Program-made: the position numbers and the translations under genes
DNA from: Anabaena sp. PCC 7108
GTDB taxonomy: Bacteria; Cyanobacteriota; Cyanobacteriia; Cyanobacteriales; Nostocaceae
Assembly (NCBI RefSeq): GCF_000332135.1
Contig: NZ_KB235896.1
Location: forward strand, 62,001 to 126,000
Direction of reading: 5' to 3'
Length of the DNA stretch: 64,000 bases
The notes under the pieces: generated by a model
The model's database searches: none
Told to the model about the DNA's origin: nothing
What the model saw: only the letters and a program-made list of their open reading frames with translations
In this document: in pieces, positions 23,523-34,220 of the stretch
Numbering within the stretch: the first letter of the stretch is position 1
How the letters are laid out: every line of letters starts with the position of its first letter

Positions 23523-25784
23523 TTAAAAAACTGGCTGAAGCGGGAATCTAATCGTGAAGGTGATTTGATTATCGGCACTTTCAACGTAAATTGAACCGCT
23601 TAAACGTTCAACCATTGCTTTCACCAAAGCCAGTTCTAGTCCAGAATCACTGGATTTCCAGGGGGCATTGTTGGTAAAACGATAAAATGGCTGGAAAACC
23701 TGTGCTAGTTCATGACTAGGAATCTCTGCACCAGCATGACTGACTTTTAACTCTACTGTGTCTGCACTCAATTCAGCAGCAACGGTGATTGATTCACCTG
23801 CGGGGGTGCATTTACAAGCCTGGTTAAGTAGTTGGGTGATAATTCGCTCAAAATCGGTAATATCGGTTTCTAAAGGCGGAAGTTTGCCGGCAATATTTAA
23901 GTTTAAGTTTTGTTTTTGACAATTGGCAACATCCCGAAAAGACTCGACAATGGGAGTTAGCCAGGTTTGTAAATCAATGGCGATTAATGTCGGCGGTTCG
24001 GGTTCGATTTTGAGATAGGTGAGGGTGAGCAAATCATTAATTAACTTACTTTCACGTCCACACTCATGATGTAAAATCTGTAAAAGTTGCGGTACTAATT
24101 CTAGATCGAGAATACCAGTTGGGGTCAGCAGACCTTCTAGAGTTTGAGCAGCAAGACTAATAGTAGTTACAGGTGTACGAAGTTCTTGAGAAAGAGTTTT
24201 TAAGAATTCATTTTTGTGACGTTCCCGTTTTTCTAGTTCTTTGACCTGTGCTTTGGTTTTTTCCTGTAGTTGAGATTGCCGAATTGCGATCGCACATTCA
24301 TTAGCTACCTCCTGTACTAAGGATACCTCTAATTGATCAAATATATCTTCTGTTGGTTTAATTAACCAAATATTGCCCAAAATCCCCTGAGAATCGAAAA
24401 TTGGACAAGCTAGTTGAGAGACAACCTGTACTTGTATATAGCTTCCGGGCAAAATTTCCACAGATTGCAAAGATTGTTTTTGCAAAAGTGGCTGATAAAC
24501 TTCAGGAAAGTCGGCAATTTCTCTAATTAATCCCTGACAATAAGGTGAACTATGACTATACTCACAAGTCACAGTAGCTAAAGTTTGGGAAGAGTTATAA
24601 AGTTCAATTTGGCATCGTTCCAGTTGCAATAATTTCGCTAATTCTTGAACTACGGTTTTTAGAACTTCCTGAGCATCCACACTATCACGGATTTGTTCAG
24701 TAATTCTTCGCACTAATGCTTGAAAATTCTGCGCCTGATTTAACTGAAATGTATGCTGTTGTTTTTGGAATTCTAGTTGTTCTTGCAGGTATTTAACCTG
24801 TTTTTCTAATTCTGCTTGCTGGACAGCAATACCAAGTTGAATAGCTATTTGTTTGAATAAATCAATTTCTGCTTGTTGCCATTGTCGCTTTTCTCGGCAA
24901 TGTTGAGCAATTAAAAGTCCCCATAAATTCTGTTGTAATAAGATGGGTACAACTAGATTAGCTTCCACTTGCATAGAGGCGAGAAAATCTCTTTGACAAG
25001 GATGCAAACCTGTGGCATAAATATCTTCAACCACATGAATACAGCCACGTCTGTAACGTTCTCGGTGTTTGGCATCAAAACAGGGATCTTTGATTTTTTT
25101 TCCTAGTAGGGACTCACCAGCAGTAATTGTGGATTCTGCTAATATTATCCCACCATTATCCGGCTCAAAGCGATAAATTAAAATGCGATCGCTCTCTAAT
25201 AAATGCCGAATTTCTTTAACTGTCTGCTGGAGAATCGTTTCTAAGTCTTGACCTTGGCGAATTCTTAACGTTGTTGATGCTAATAAACGTTCCCTTTCTG
25301 CTTCTATTTTTCCAGCTTGTTCTGCCAGCTTTGAGGGAGTAATATTGCTACTAGTGCCAATCAGTCTATAAATTCTAGAGTCAGCATCTCGTAATGGCGT
25401 TAAAGTCGTACTCCACCAAGTGAATATTCCCTGAAATTGTAAACATTGTTCATAAGAAATCGTTTTCCCAAAACGCACACAATCAGCATAACGCTGACGT
25501 ACACTAGCAGCATCAACGGGAGAGAGAATATCCTCTGGTTTTTTACCCCGGAGTTCTTCAGAGCGAATACCAAGCCACCGTTCATGGGTAGGATTAAGTG
25601 CTAGATAGCGAAAATCCCCGTCTTCCAGAACATCAACAATAAATATAGATGTCTGCACAGAATCGTACATACTGAGTAGAAATTGCTCACTACTACTTTT
25701 TTTATCTGCTTCTGTGCCGAAAAAAATCTGTGGTGGTGCTGAATTTGTCAAATTTGGGAGCGATTCAACTCGATTGATTTTCAT
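23523..25784 (-). CDS. PAS-GAF-GAF histidine-kinase-like protein with degenerate catalytic motifs
   Basis: 753 residues. PAS about 35-155; phytochrome-like GAF about 180-330 (RYRRGCIHVVEDIYATGLHP, then VEANLVVPILLQQNLWGLLI, with Cys followed by Gln where bilin GAFs often have Cys-His); coiled coil about 330-365; second GAF about 365-505; kinase core about 520-750. The H-box reads LSQELRTP: codon 533 is CAA, Gln in place of the phospho-accepting His. The G1 box reads HAGAEIP instead of DxGxGIP, and the G2 box DSGLELALV instead of GxGLGLA. Soluble, monocistronic. Probably a pseudokinase sensor. Confidence 0.85.
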   Translation of the reverse strand: MKINRVESLPNLTNSAPPQIFFGTEADKKSSSEQFLLSMYDSVQTSIFIVDVLEDGDFRYLALNPTHERWLGIRSEELRGKKPEDILSPVDAASVRQRYADCVRFGKTISYEQCLQFQGIFTWWSTTLTPLRDADSRIYRLIGTSSNITPSKLAEQAGKIEAERERLLASTTLRIRQGQDLETILQQTVKEIRHLLESDRILIYRFEPDNGGIILAESTITAGESLLGKKIKDPCFDAKHRERYRRGCIHVVEDIYATGLHPCQRDFLASMQVEANLVVPILLQQNLWGLLIAQHCREKRQWQQAEIDLFKQIAIQLGIAVQQAELEKQVKYLQEQLEFQKQQHTFQLNQAQNFQALVRRITEQIRDSVDAQEVLKTVVQELAKLLQLERCQIELYNSSQTLATVTCEYSHSSPYCQGLIREIADFPEVYQPLLQKQSLQSVEILPGSYIQVQVVSQLACPIFDSQGILGNIWLIKPTEDIFDQLEVSLVQEVANECAIAIRQSQLQEKTKAQVKELEKRERHKNEFLKTLSQELRTPVTTISLAAQTLEGLLTPTGILDLELVPQLLQILHHECGRESKLINDLLTLTYLKIEPEPPTLIAIDLQTWLTPIVESFRDVANCQKQNLNLNIAGKLPPLETDITDFERIITQLLNQACKCTPAGESITVAAELSADTVELKVSHAGAEIPSHELAQVFQPFYRFTNNAPWKSSDSGLELALVKAMVERLSGSIYVESADNQITFTIRFPLQPVF

Positions 25785-26245
25785 GGGAGAGCCTCTATTT
25801 TTGACTGCTGACTCGATCTAGGCGCTCTCTCTTTCATATTAATGCTGATAACAAATTCCTCTTAGCGCCTAAAGCTAAGTATTGTTCAGATTTTATTCAT
25901 GGATTTATATCTTGCTCTACTTTATAATCCAAAATTGCAATAATCTAAGTAAAATGGCGTAATTAAACATATATATTGACCTCGCTCCAACCCCTTCCTT
26001 CGTAGAGAAGGGGAGATTAAAATCCTCTCCCTTTGTTGGGGAGAGGTTGGCAGAGAAATATAATATTTTATTAATTCCACCCGCTGAATAGACGTAAACT
26101 CAAGCATTCCTGATGGTTGCAGGCAAAAATACATTTGTATCTTTAGGGAATGATACTGAAATTATTTTTAGTTATGCTTTATAATTATTGCATATACTGA
26201 GTTGCAAACTTAGATACAATTAATAATTGTTAGAATTCTTTACAT
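25785..26245. repeat. Non-coding spacer with a double hairpin repeat (25980-26052)
   Basis: No gene. The stretch from CTCGCTCCAACCCCTTCC to GGGGAGAGGTTGGC holds two short hairpins (CCCCTTC...GAAGGGG and CTCTCCC...GGGGAGAG), and its ends also pair with each other (CCAACCCC / GGGGAGAGGTTGG). This is a widely dispersed cyanobacterial repeat. Confidence 0.6.
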
Positions 26246-26511
26246 TCAGCCAATCTTAAGCAATTTATAAGCGCTAATTCCTGTTAGTAGCCCTACAATT
26301 AACCAGGTAATAGCTAAACCGACAATTTTACCTAAAAACAACTTGATCAAACGGCGTAAAAATAGCCCTACAACAGAACCAGTCGTAACAGCCCAACTGA
26401 ACTCACGGACTTGAGGGGGCGACAAAGAAATGAAAAAGGTTGCTATAAAAGCATCATAGCCGTCAAACCCCGTTGATAAAATGCCTGCTTATTCTCAACT
26501 TTAGCCATCAT
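26246..26511 (-). pseudogene. Fragment of an unknown membrane protein with frameshift
   Basis: From ATG 26511 the frame reads MMAKVENKQAFYQRGLTAMM and stops. A second frame overlaps it with GYDAFIATFFISLSPPQVRE, then a hydrophobic end KIVGLAITWLIVGLLTGISA (stop at 26246). Together they look like a short protein with a one-base shift near 26455. The family was not identified. Confidence 0.45.
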
Positions 26512-26631
26512 TTCATCATAATAAATATTTTTTATAAAATTAGCTAAATATCTTGTATTGATGTAACAATATTTATGCAAGCATTATGTTATGTGCTAAG
26601 TTGTATCCTAACTTGATATATTACGGTAATC

Positions 26632-26973
26632 ATGGGCTTTTTACTGAGAATATTCGGCTTCGGTTTGCTCATATTGGGTATCTACATTGTTGGACAAAAC
26701 ATCATTTTCACAACCAACGTTTATCCTTACTGGTGGAGAGGAATAGCTGCGGACACATCCATACTTGCACTAACAATAGGAGTGATGATATTAATATTCT
26801 TCCCCAGCAGCATGAAAAATCTCGGCTGGATACCCATTATTACTGGGATTATTTTTGTTTTTATGAGTAGTCGAGCTATCCTTAATCCTATGAGCCTCTG
26901 GCAATTTTTTCTATCATTAATGTTAATGTCAGGAGGCTATAAAATGTTCATCACCGGACGCTTACCTATGTAA
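26632..26973 (+). CDS. Small membrane protein of unknown function
   Basis: 113 residues with four likely membrane segments (about 3-22, 43-60, 65-81, 87-104; MGFLLRIFGFGLLILGIYIV at the N-terminus). No domain recognised. Lies alone before psbA on the opposite strand. Confidence 0.65.
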   Translation: MGFLLRIFGFGLLILGIYIVGQNIIFTTNVYPYWWRGIAADTSILALTIGVMILIFFPSSMKNLGWIPIITGIIFVFMSSRAILNPMSLWQFFLSLMLMSGGYKMFITGRLPM

Positions 26974-27054
26974 AAATATCCAAATTATGACAATTAAAAT
27001 CCTGTTCATCCTCAAATCCTGGACATCCTGATTCAGACAATGATTTAAAAACAA

Positions 27055-27084
27055 CAAAAAAACGCCCCCCGTGAGGAGAGCGTT
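27055..27084 (-). terminator. Rho-independent terminator of psbA
   Basis: On the minus strand the hairpin AACGCTCTCC-TCAC-GGGGGGCGTT (27084-27061, 10-bp stem with G-T pairs) followed directly by a run of seven T. Confidence 0.85.
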
Positions 27085-27108
27085 TCTTATTTAACTAGGC
27101 TTTACTTA

Positions 27109-28212
<1,104 letters not shown>

Positions 28213-28251
28213 TTATGTATGTTTTGGTAGGTGTTTCTACCTCATGCATTT

Positions 28252-28280
28252 ATATTAGGACGTTTATTGAGATTTGTAAA
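28252..28280 (-). promoter_or_regulatory. psbA promoter (TTTACA-17-TAATAT)
   Basis: On the minus strand TTTACA (28280-28275), 17-base spacer, TAATAT (28257-28252). Transcription would start near 28245, giving a leader of about 54 nt. Confidence 0.75.
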
Positions 28281-28390
28281 GGGGTTTTCGTATTATTTTT
28301 TAATAAACTAGAAAAATAGAATGATAACGTAAACACAGCAAGGGTTTTAGGCGTTGACTGTTTTGTAACAATTTCGCTAATAATTTTCTT

Positions 28391-28495
28391 GTAGGGTGGG
28401 TATAGCTACGCTAAAGCGCAAAAAGTACGCCATCAGCCACATCAAATACTGGCAATAGAAACCATTGGTGCGTTAGCTTTTGGCATAACACTCTC
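28391..28495. repeat. Dispersed TAGGGTGGGT...GGTGCGTTAG repeat
   Basis: The psbA-cofG spacer contains GTAGGGTGGGTATAGC and, about 75 bp on, GGTGCGTTAGC, framing a palindromic GCTACGCTAAAGC unit. It is of the same broad type as the repeats at 2484 and 29558. No gene. Confidence 0.5.
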
Positions 28496-28529
28496 CACAA
28501 AAAATCCGTCACTTATATTACTTATATAT

Positions 28530-29492
28530 ATGTCCTCATTTAATCAAAATATTGTTACATATAGCCCTGCTTACACCATCGTCCCGACTTATGAATGCTT
28601 TAACCGCTGTTCCTACTGCAATTTCCGCACAGATCCGGGTCAAAGTCCTTGGCTGACTCTTACAGAAGCTAAAGGCATTTTACAACAACTGCAAAGTCAG
28701 GATGTCTGTGAAATCCTCATCCTCAGTGGGGAGGTACATCCCCATTCCTCAAAGCGTGAGGCGTGGTTACAGCGCATTTATGATTTGTGTGCATTAGCAC
28801 TAGAAATGGAATTTTTACCACATACCAACGCCGGTCCCCTCAGCTTTGAGGAAATGCAGAAGCTGAAAAATGTCAATGTGTCGATGGGGTTAATGTTGGA
28901 ACAGCTAACACCACAACTACTGAATACAGTGCATCGCCACGCACCGAGCAAAATACCAGAAGTGAGACTGCAACAGTTACAATGGGCAGGAGAGTTGCAA
29001 ATTCCTTTCACTACCGGACTACTTTTGGGAATAGGAGAGACTGAAGATGATTGGTGGGCAACTTTAGCAGCTATCTCAGAGTTGCATCAACGCTACCAGC
29101 ATATACAAGAAGTGATACTGCAACCCCACAGTCCGGGAAATCAGCAAACCTTTGATGCACCGCCTTTTAACCCCCATCAACTACCGGAAGTCATTGCCAA
29201 AGCTAGGCAGATTTTACCAATAGATATTACAATTCAAATCCCGCCCAATTTAATTCAAGATCAAGAATGGTTACTTGCTTGTATAGGTGCAGGTGCGAGA
29301 GATTTAGGGGGAATTAGCCCCAAAGATGAAGTTAATCCTGATTATCCGCATTTGCAAGAGCAGACATTGAGAAAAATTTTACAGCCTAGAGGATGGGAGT
29401 TAGTCCCCAGGTTGCCAGTTTATAACCAATTTACGAGTTGGTTGAGTGAAGAATTGGCTGAGAAGGTCAAAAAGAAAAGTTGGCGTTGCTGA
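28530..29492 (+). CDS. cofG: 7,8-didemethyl-8-hydroxy-5-deazariboflavin synthase subunit CofG
   Basis: 320 residues, radical SAM enzyme with the CxxxCxxC cluster motif (CFNRCSYC, about 25-32) and GQSPWLTLTEAKGILQQL. ILILSGEVHP and TTGLLLGIGETEDDW are typical of CofG. With CofH it makes the deazaflavin chromophore F0, used in cyanobacteria by photolyases. CofH is not adjacent. Start ATG 28530, next to the sequence TATATAT, without a strong ribosome binding site. Confidence 0.92.
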   Translation: MSSFNQNIVTYSPAYTIVPTYECFNRCSYCNFRTDPGQSPWLTLTEAKGILQQLQSQDVCEILILSGEVHPHSSKREAWLQRIYDLCALALEMEFLPHTNAGPLSFEEMQKLKNVNVSMGLMLEQLTPQLLNTVHRHAPSKIPEVRLQQLQWAGELQIPFTTGLLLGIGETEDDWWATLAAISELHQRYQHIQEVILQPHSPGNQQTFDAPPFNPHQLPEVIAKARQILPIDITIQIPPNLIQDQEWLLACIGAGARDLGGISPKDEVNPDYPHLQEQTLRKILQPRGWELVPRLPVYNQFTSWLSEELAEKVKKKSWRC

Positions 29493-29557
29493 TTTGAGGT
29501 ATGAAAATGATTTTCGATAATCTCCAAACCTTTGTAGAGAAAGGGTTTGAGTCTCTG

Positions 29558-29645
29558 GTAGGGTGTGGTTCGGCAAGCTCACCAACCACGTCAGACTCGA
29601 TAAATTGGGACGATTAACAGATTTTCTACATCTGACGCACCTTAA
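29558..29645. repeat. Decayed repeat related to the interior of the 2429-2628 MITE
   Basis: GTAGGGTGTGG at the left, and CAGATTTTCTACATCTGACGCACCTTA-type sequence at the right (key part TCTGACGCACC) aligning with 2484-2545. The outer GGACTTACGCA ends are absent. The rest of 29493-29830 shows no gene. Confidence 0.55.
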
Positions 29646-29711
29646 TAATATGTTGTCCTCACAGCTGGCAATAACCAATTATCGTTGAGCCATATAGCAG
29701 GTGACTCTTAA

Positions 29712-29763
29712 CAGGTGACAGGTGACAGTGCTAAAACTCTTTTGGTGTCTAAGTTTTAGCATT
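29712..29763 (+). repeat. 52-bp repeat, copy 1 (inverse copy at 34221-34272)
   Basis: CAGGTGACAGGTGACAGTG, followed by a hairpin GCTAAAACT...AGTTTTAGC. The same sequence, diverged in the loop, occurs inverted between tal and fbp. Confidence 0.6.
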
Positions 29764-29832
29764 GGTAGATGTCATAACCGCCTTGTCTGTTGCCATACTT
29801 GGCCTCAGCAACATCGAAAAGTTTTGGTTATC

Positions 29833-29868
29833 AAAAAAAATCCCCCCTTCCCAGTCTAGAAGGAGGGT
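29833..29868 (-). terminator. Rho-independent terminator of the fbp-tal-zwf-opcA operon
   Basis: Minus-strand hairpin CCCTCCTTC-TAGACTGG-GAAGGGGGG (29867-29842) followed by A and eight T, 19 bp after the opcA stop. Confidence 0.85.
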
Positions 29869-29886
29869 AAAACAGTTAGATTTGAA

Positions 29887-31260
29887 TTAATTCTCCAACT
29901 TCAAAGTATTCGCTATCACCCCAAGACTTTCTTCAAAAAGTGCCTCACGACCCCAGCGTTGCACTTGCTGACTCAACAACACTTCTGCTTTCTGTTCCGA
30001 AAGAGAACTTACCTGTTGAAACAAACCAGCAGACTGAGCGCCACCGTGAGTTTCCATTCGCATACAACCACCCGTTTCCGAGCAAATTAAAGTTCCACAA
30101 TTAGCTTGAGGATTAGTAGAACTCAAGCGCAAAGCAATCAAATCACCGATAATTTCACCAATATCAGCAATAGGAACACCGGCTAATTCAGCTTCTATTT
30201 GTTTTTGATCTTGAGCCACAAATCTAACACGAGTGATATCATAATCACCGTTTTCCTTGGAATAAGAAACAGCCTGCCATTCCAACCGATTTGCCAACCA
30301 ACCCAAAAATAGCAACGCTTGAGCCGGGTTGCCCTTTTCGTAATCAATAGTTACACGGTCAATTTCCCGTAAACCAGCACGACGTTGAGGTGCATCATAT
30401 GCTTCAGCAGTTAACTCTTGCCATGCAGCCAAACGCCGCCAGTTTAAATCAGCCAGCGGTACACCCGTTTCTATCAATTCTTGCAAAGTCAATAAATCAT
30501 CTTCTGGAGTATTAAAGTTGCAAGAATCAACAATCACATTATTACAAACTGCTGCTAACCTTTTGAATAAAGGATTATGAGCATCTGGTGTAGCCTTCCA
30601 CCATAAAAACTTAGGCAAACCACCAATTAATAAAGCTGGAATCATTCCTCCAATTCGTTCCAAAGCTGCCACTGTCCCTGTGAGAGTAATGTATTCACAG
30701 CAAACTAGTGTACTGGAAGATTGCTTTTGAATTGGACAATAGGCAGAAACTTGCGCCTTTACCCCCTCATCTTCCCCAGCAATGGGACACAAAGCAATAA
30801 TTCGGCAAGGGTTACGAACCGCGATTTCATCAGCAATAGTAGGACTAGTGGCGCTGAAAGTATAGCCCATAGCCGCGCCATGATTATCTCCCTGTGGTCC
30901 ACTGTGCTGCTTTTTGAAATATTCTTCCCGTAATACCGTCAGAGTTTCCGGTGTAGCAGTACCAGTTTCTGCTAATTCATGCTTTTTTTGTACTTCCCGC
31001 AATGCTGCGTCTGTTTGTGGTCCTAAAATACCATCGATAGGACCATTATAAAAACCAGTTGCAGCTAACAAATACTGGGTTTCTTCCGGTTCATAAACCA
31101 CCAAAGTAAATGTTGTAGCACGGGTAGCAGCAGGTAGTCCACCGTCCTCGCCGGTGATACCATAACTTTGCCAGATTTGAGTTAATTCCGCTTCTATTTC
31201 TGTGAGCGAAACATCCTTAGGTGCTTGTAGTGAAAAAATCGTCGGAGCTTGGGTAGCCAT
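29887..31260 (-). CDS. opcA: Glucose-6-phosphate dehydrogenase assembly protein OpcA
   Basis: 457 residues. OpcA activates and oligomerises glucose-6-phosphate dehydrogenase and mediates its redox control by thioredoxin. The C-terminal cysteine-rich stretch (ANCGTLICSETGGCMRMETH, about 390-409) fits the region of regulatory cysteines described in Synechocystis. Residues about 58-110 (YLLAATGFYNGPIDGILGPQ, then TDAALREVQKKH) form a peptidoglycan-binding-like fold inserted in the N-terminal part. Last gene of the operon after zwf. Confidence 0.95.
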   Translation of the reverse strand: MATQAPTIFSLQAPKDVSLTEIEAELTQIWQSYGITGEDGGLPAATRATTFTLVVYEPEETQYLLAATGFYNGPIDGILGPQTDAALREVQKKHELAETGTATPETLTVLREEYFKKQHSGPQGDNHGAAMGYTFSATSPTIADEIAVRNPCRIIALCPIAGEDEGVKAQVSAYCPIQKQSSSTLVCCEYITLTGTVAALERIGGMIPALLIGGLPKFLWWKATPDAHNPLFKRLAAVCNNVIVDSCNFNTPEDDLLTLQELIETGVPLADLNWRRLAAWQELTAEAYDAPQRRAGLREIDRVTIDYEKGNPAQALLFLGWLANRLEWQAVSYSKENGDYDITRVRFVAQDQKQIEAELAGVPIADIGEIIGDLIALRLSSTNPQANCGTLICSETGGCMRMETHGGAQSAGLFQQVSSLSEQKAEVLLSQQVQRWGREALFEESLGVIANTLKLEN

Positions 31261-31270
31261 AGTCTATTTT

Positions 31271-31352
31271 GGATTGGTGATTGGTGATTGGTGATTGGTA
31301 ATTGGTAATTGGATAAGAATTATTTAGCTATTACCCATTACCCATTACCTAA
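31271..31352. repeat. Heptanucleotide tandem repeat (ATTGGTG/ATTGGTA) in the zwf-opcA spacer
   Basis: About six units of GATTGGT / AATTGGT at 31271-31315, then the complementary CCATTACC series at about 31328-31350, so the transcript can fold into a hairpin. Such STRR elements also lie at 32921-32991 and 37396-37461. Confidence 0.8.
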
Positions 31353-31356
31353 ATAC

Positions 31357-32886
31357 TTAGAGTCTGCGCCAACGGCGACCATCTTGGTTAATTAAAAATT
31401 CTGCTTCCGCTGGTTCCCAAGTACCTGCTTCATACTGAGGAACAGTTGTAGGATCTGCGGGTGCATCCCAAACAGAAAGGGCTGGTGTCACTACCTGCCA
31501 AGCTGCTTCCACTTCATCTGCCCGTGTGAAGAGTGTTTGGTCGCCCATCATACAATCAAGGAACAGGCGGTCATAGGCATCAGAAGTAGCTTGGATACCA
31601 AAGGAACCATAACTAAAATCCATGTCAACGGCGCGAGTACGGAATTCTGCCCCTGGCATTTTCACATCAAAGCGCAGGGAAATTCCTTCATTTGGCTGAA
31701 TTCGCATCGTCAAAATGTTGGCGTTTGTCTGTTGAGCAGCGGAGGTAAACATTTTGGAAGGAACTTCACGAAAGTGAATAGCAATTTCACTGACTTTTTT
31801 CGGCATCCGCTTTCCAGTTCTGAGGTAAAAAGGAACACCTTTCCATCGCCAGTTATCCACCATGAACTTCATTGCTACATAGGTAGGTGTTGTTGAGTTG
31901 GGATTCACTCCTGGTTCTGTTCGATACCCAGCGACTGGTTGTCCTTTCATCCAGCCCTCGCTATACTGCCCACGAATTGCCGAACGTGAGAGATTATGAA
32001 TATCAGCTAGATGAGTAGCTTGTAGTACTTTAACTTTTTCTGTGCGGATACTGTCAGCATCCATCGAATTGGGTGCTTCCATTGCCGTCAAGCAATATAG
32101 TTGCATTAAGTGGTTTTGCAACATATCCCGCAGTGCGCCGGCGCTTTCATAATAACCAGCCCGGTCTTCAACGCCTACGGTTTCCGCGACGGTAATTTGT
32201 ACGTGATCAACAAATTGCCGATTCCACAAGGGTTCAAAAATGGCGTTAGCAAAACGGAACACCAGCAAGTTTTGAACTGTTTCTTTACCCAAGTAGTGGT
32301 CAATGCGATAGACTTGGTTTTCTTTACAATATTTCTGCACTATTTGGTTCAGACTTTGGGCAGAAGCCAAGTCTCGACCAAAGGGTTTTTCAATTACCAG
32401 TCGATGCTTGTAGGCATCATCTAGCATTCCCCCTGCCCCTAGCTGTTTAATAGCTTCAGGGAAGAAGTTGGGGGCAACGGAAAGGTAGAACATTCGGTTG
32501 CCCCTTGTTCCCCGTTTCTCGTCTAATTCGGTTAATAAGGTTTTCAGTTTTTGGTAACTTTCTGGGTCGTCTATATTCCCAGGACAGTAGAACAGACCTT
32601 GGGAGAAGTCTTGCCACAGTTCTCCTAGTTCGACATTACTGTGGGCTTCTTCCATGCCCTTCTGCATTTGCTCACGGAAGTACTCATGGCTCCATTCTCG
32701 ACGTGCTACACCCACAATGGTGGTTTCTGGAGGAATCCGTCTTTCTCTCCGCAATTTGTACAGTGCTGGTACTAGTTTGCGCCAGGTAAGATCCCCGGAA
32801 GCGCCAAAGATAACTATAATCTGGGGTTCGGGCATCCCTTGCTGTTGTAGACCAACGCGTAGGGGATTTTCTAGCAGACTGACCAT
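31357..32886 (-). CDS. zwf: Glucose-6-phosphate 1-dehydrogenase
   Basis: 509 residues. The NADP-binding [18 protein letters not shown] (about 28-45) and the substrate-site motif [20 protein letters not shown] (about 196-215) are complete. First step of the oxidative pentose phosphate pathway; it supplies reductant to nitrogenase in heterocysts and in the dark. Between tal and opcA, with STRR-containing spacers on both sides. Confidence 0.97.
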   Translation of the reverse strand: MVSLLENPLRVGLQQQGMPEPQIIVIFGASGDLTWRKLVPALYKLRRERRIPPETTIVGVARREWSHEYFREQMQKGMEEAHSNVELGELWQDFSQGLFYCPGNIDDPESYQKLKTLLTELDEKRGTRGNRMFYLSVAPNFFPEAIKQLGAGGMLDDAYKHRLVIEKPFGRDLASAQSLNQIVQKYCKENQVYRIDHYLGKETVQNLLVFRFANAIFEPLWNRQFVDHVQITVAETVGVEDRAGYYESAGALRDMLQNHLMQLYCLTAMEAPNSMDADSIRTEKVKVLQATHLADIHNLSRSAIRGQYSEGWMKGQPVAGYRTEPGVNPNSTTPTYVAMKFMVDNWRWKGVPFYLRTGKRMPKKVSEIAIHFREVPSKMFTSAAQQTNANILTMRIQPNEGISLRFDVKMPGAEFRTRAVDMDFSYGSFGIQATSDAYDRLFLDCMMGDQTLFTRADEVEAAWQVVTPALSVWDAPADPTTVPQYEAGTWEPAEAEFLINQDGRRWRRL

Positions 32887-32920
32887 AGAATTTTAGATTT
32901 TGGATTTTGGATTTTAGATG

Positions 32921-32991
32921 GTGATTGGTAATTGGTAATTGGTAATTGGTAATTGGAAAAAAATATTACCTATTACCCATCACCTATTACC
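32921..32991. repeat. Heptanucleotide tandem repeat in the tal-zwf spacer
   Basis: About five units of ATTGGTA (32925-32957) followed by the complementary TATTACC/CCCATCACC series (32965-32991). A hairpin is likely in the intercistronic RNA. Confidence 0.8.
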
Positions 32992-32997
32992 AAATCC

Positions 32998-34143
32998 CTA
33001 TACTGGTGACAATAGCTTGATTTTGCCTTCTAAAGAGTTCATTAGTGACTGGAAGGGCTGGACAAATTTGTCAATACCTTCAAGGAGTAATTCGTCCATG
33101 ACGGCATTGATGTCAATGTTGATGTCCGGTTCTTTCAAGCTTTCGAGGAGATTGTCAGCTTCTTCTACACGTGTTTCCAGGCGATTAGCAACATCACAGT
33201 GATCGGCACAAGCTTTAATTGTGGCTGGTGGTAAGGTGTTAACGGTGTCTTTGCCAATCAATTCATTGACATACATGACATCGCTGTAACTGGGGTCTTT
33301 GGTGCTGGTGCTGGCCCACAGCAACCGCTGTACTTTTGCGCCTTTTGCTGCTAAGACTTGCCAAGTATCAGTGCTGGTGATTTTCTTGTATTCTTGGTAA
33401 GCTATCTTGGCGTTAGCGATCGCAATTTTCCCTTTGATAGCTCGCAGTCTCGCTTCCTGGTTAATGTCATCAACACCCCGTCGCAATTTAGCATCTATTT
33501 TACCGTCGATGTTGCTATCAATCCGGCTCAGGAAAAAGCTGGCTACAGAAGCAATTTTGCTGATATCCCTACCTTCACTAACCCGTTTTTCTAAGCCCCG
33601 AATATACGCCCAAGCTGCATTAATGTAACTTTGGACTGCAAACAACAGCGTCACATTGATATTAATTCCTTCAGCTATTGCTTGTTCTACCGCAGGTAAA
33701 CCAGCCTCAGTCCCAGGAATTTTAATCATCACATTTTCTCGCCCTATTTCTTGGAAATATCGACGAGCTTCAGCTATTGTCGCTTCGGTATCATCAGCAA
33801 TGGTTGGTGGGACTTCTATACTCACATAACCATCTAGACCATTCGTGGCTTCATAAACAGGACGCAAAATATCACAAGCATTGCGGATATTTGCAAAAAC
33901 TAGGGATTCATAAATTTTGTATGTCGCTAAACCCTCACGAATTCCAGCTTCAATATCGGTATCATAAATGGCATTACCAGTAATTGCTTTTTCAAAGATG
34001 GCTGGGTTAGAGGTAATACCAGAGATTCCTTGATTTTTTACCAAGTTTTCGAGTTCCCCTGATTGAATAATGTCACGACTCAAATTATCCATCCAGATAC
34101 TTTGACCGTATTGTTTAATCTCTAATAAATGATTGGTTGCCAT
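32998..34143 (-). CDS. tal: Transaldolase
   Basis: 381 residues starting MATNHLLEIKQYGQSIWMDN, with SRDIIQSGELENLVKNQGIS and GITSNPAIFEKAI, and the Schiff-base lysine strand VMIKIPGTEAGLPAVEQAI (about 140-158). This is the long transaldolase class usual in cyanobacteria. It links the oxidative pentose phosphate pathway to glycolysis. Lies between fbp and zwf in the known Nostoc operon order. Confidence 0.96.
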   Translation of the reverse strand: MATNHLLEIKQYGQSIWMDNLSRDIIQSGELENLVKNQGISGITSNPAIFEKAITGNAIYDTDIEAGIREGLATYKIYESLVFANIRNACDILRPVYEATNGLDGYVSIEVPPTIADDTEATIAEARRYFQEIGRENVMIKIPGTEAGLPAVEQAIAEGININVTLLFAVQSYINAAWAYIRGLEKRVSEGRDISKIASVASFFLSRIDSNIDGKIDAKLRRGVDDINQEARLRAIKGKIAIANAKIAYQEYKKITSTDTWQVLAAKGAKVQRLLWASTSTKDPSYSDVMYVNELIGKDTVNTLPPATIKACADHCDVANRLETRVEEADNLLESLKEPDINIDINAVMDELLLEGIDKFVQPFQSLMNSLEGKIKLLSPV

Positions 34144-34220
34144 AGCTATTTTTTAACTCCAATTCACAGTGTTTTTTGGTGAAGTTGAGAAAATTATCAG
34201 GTGCGGTGAAGACAAGAAAC

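Noticed and set aside
31271-31352. CRISPR-like array from the regular short units
   Set aside because: The units are contiguous 7-mers without spacers, i.e. STRR repeats; no cas gene is present.
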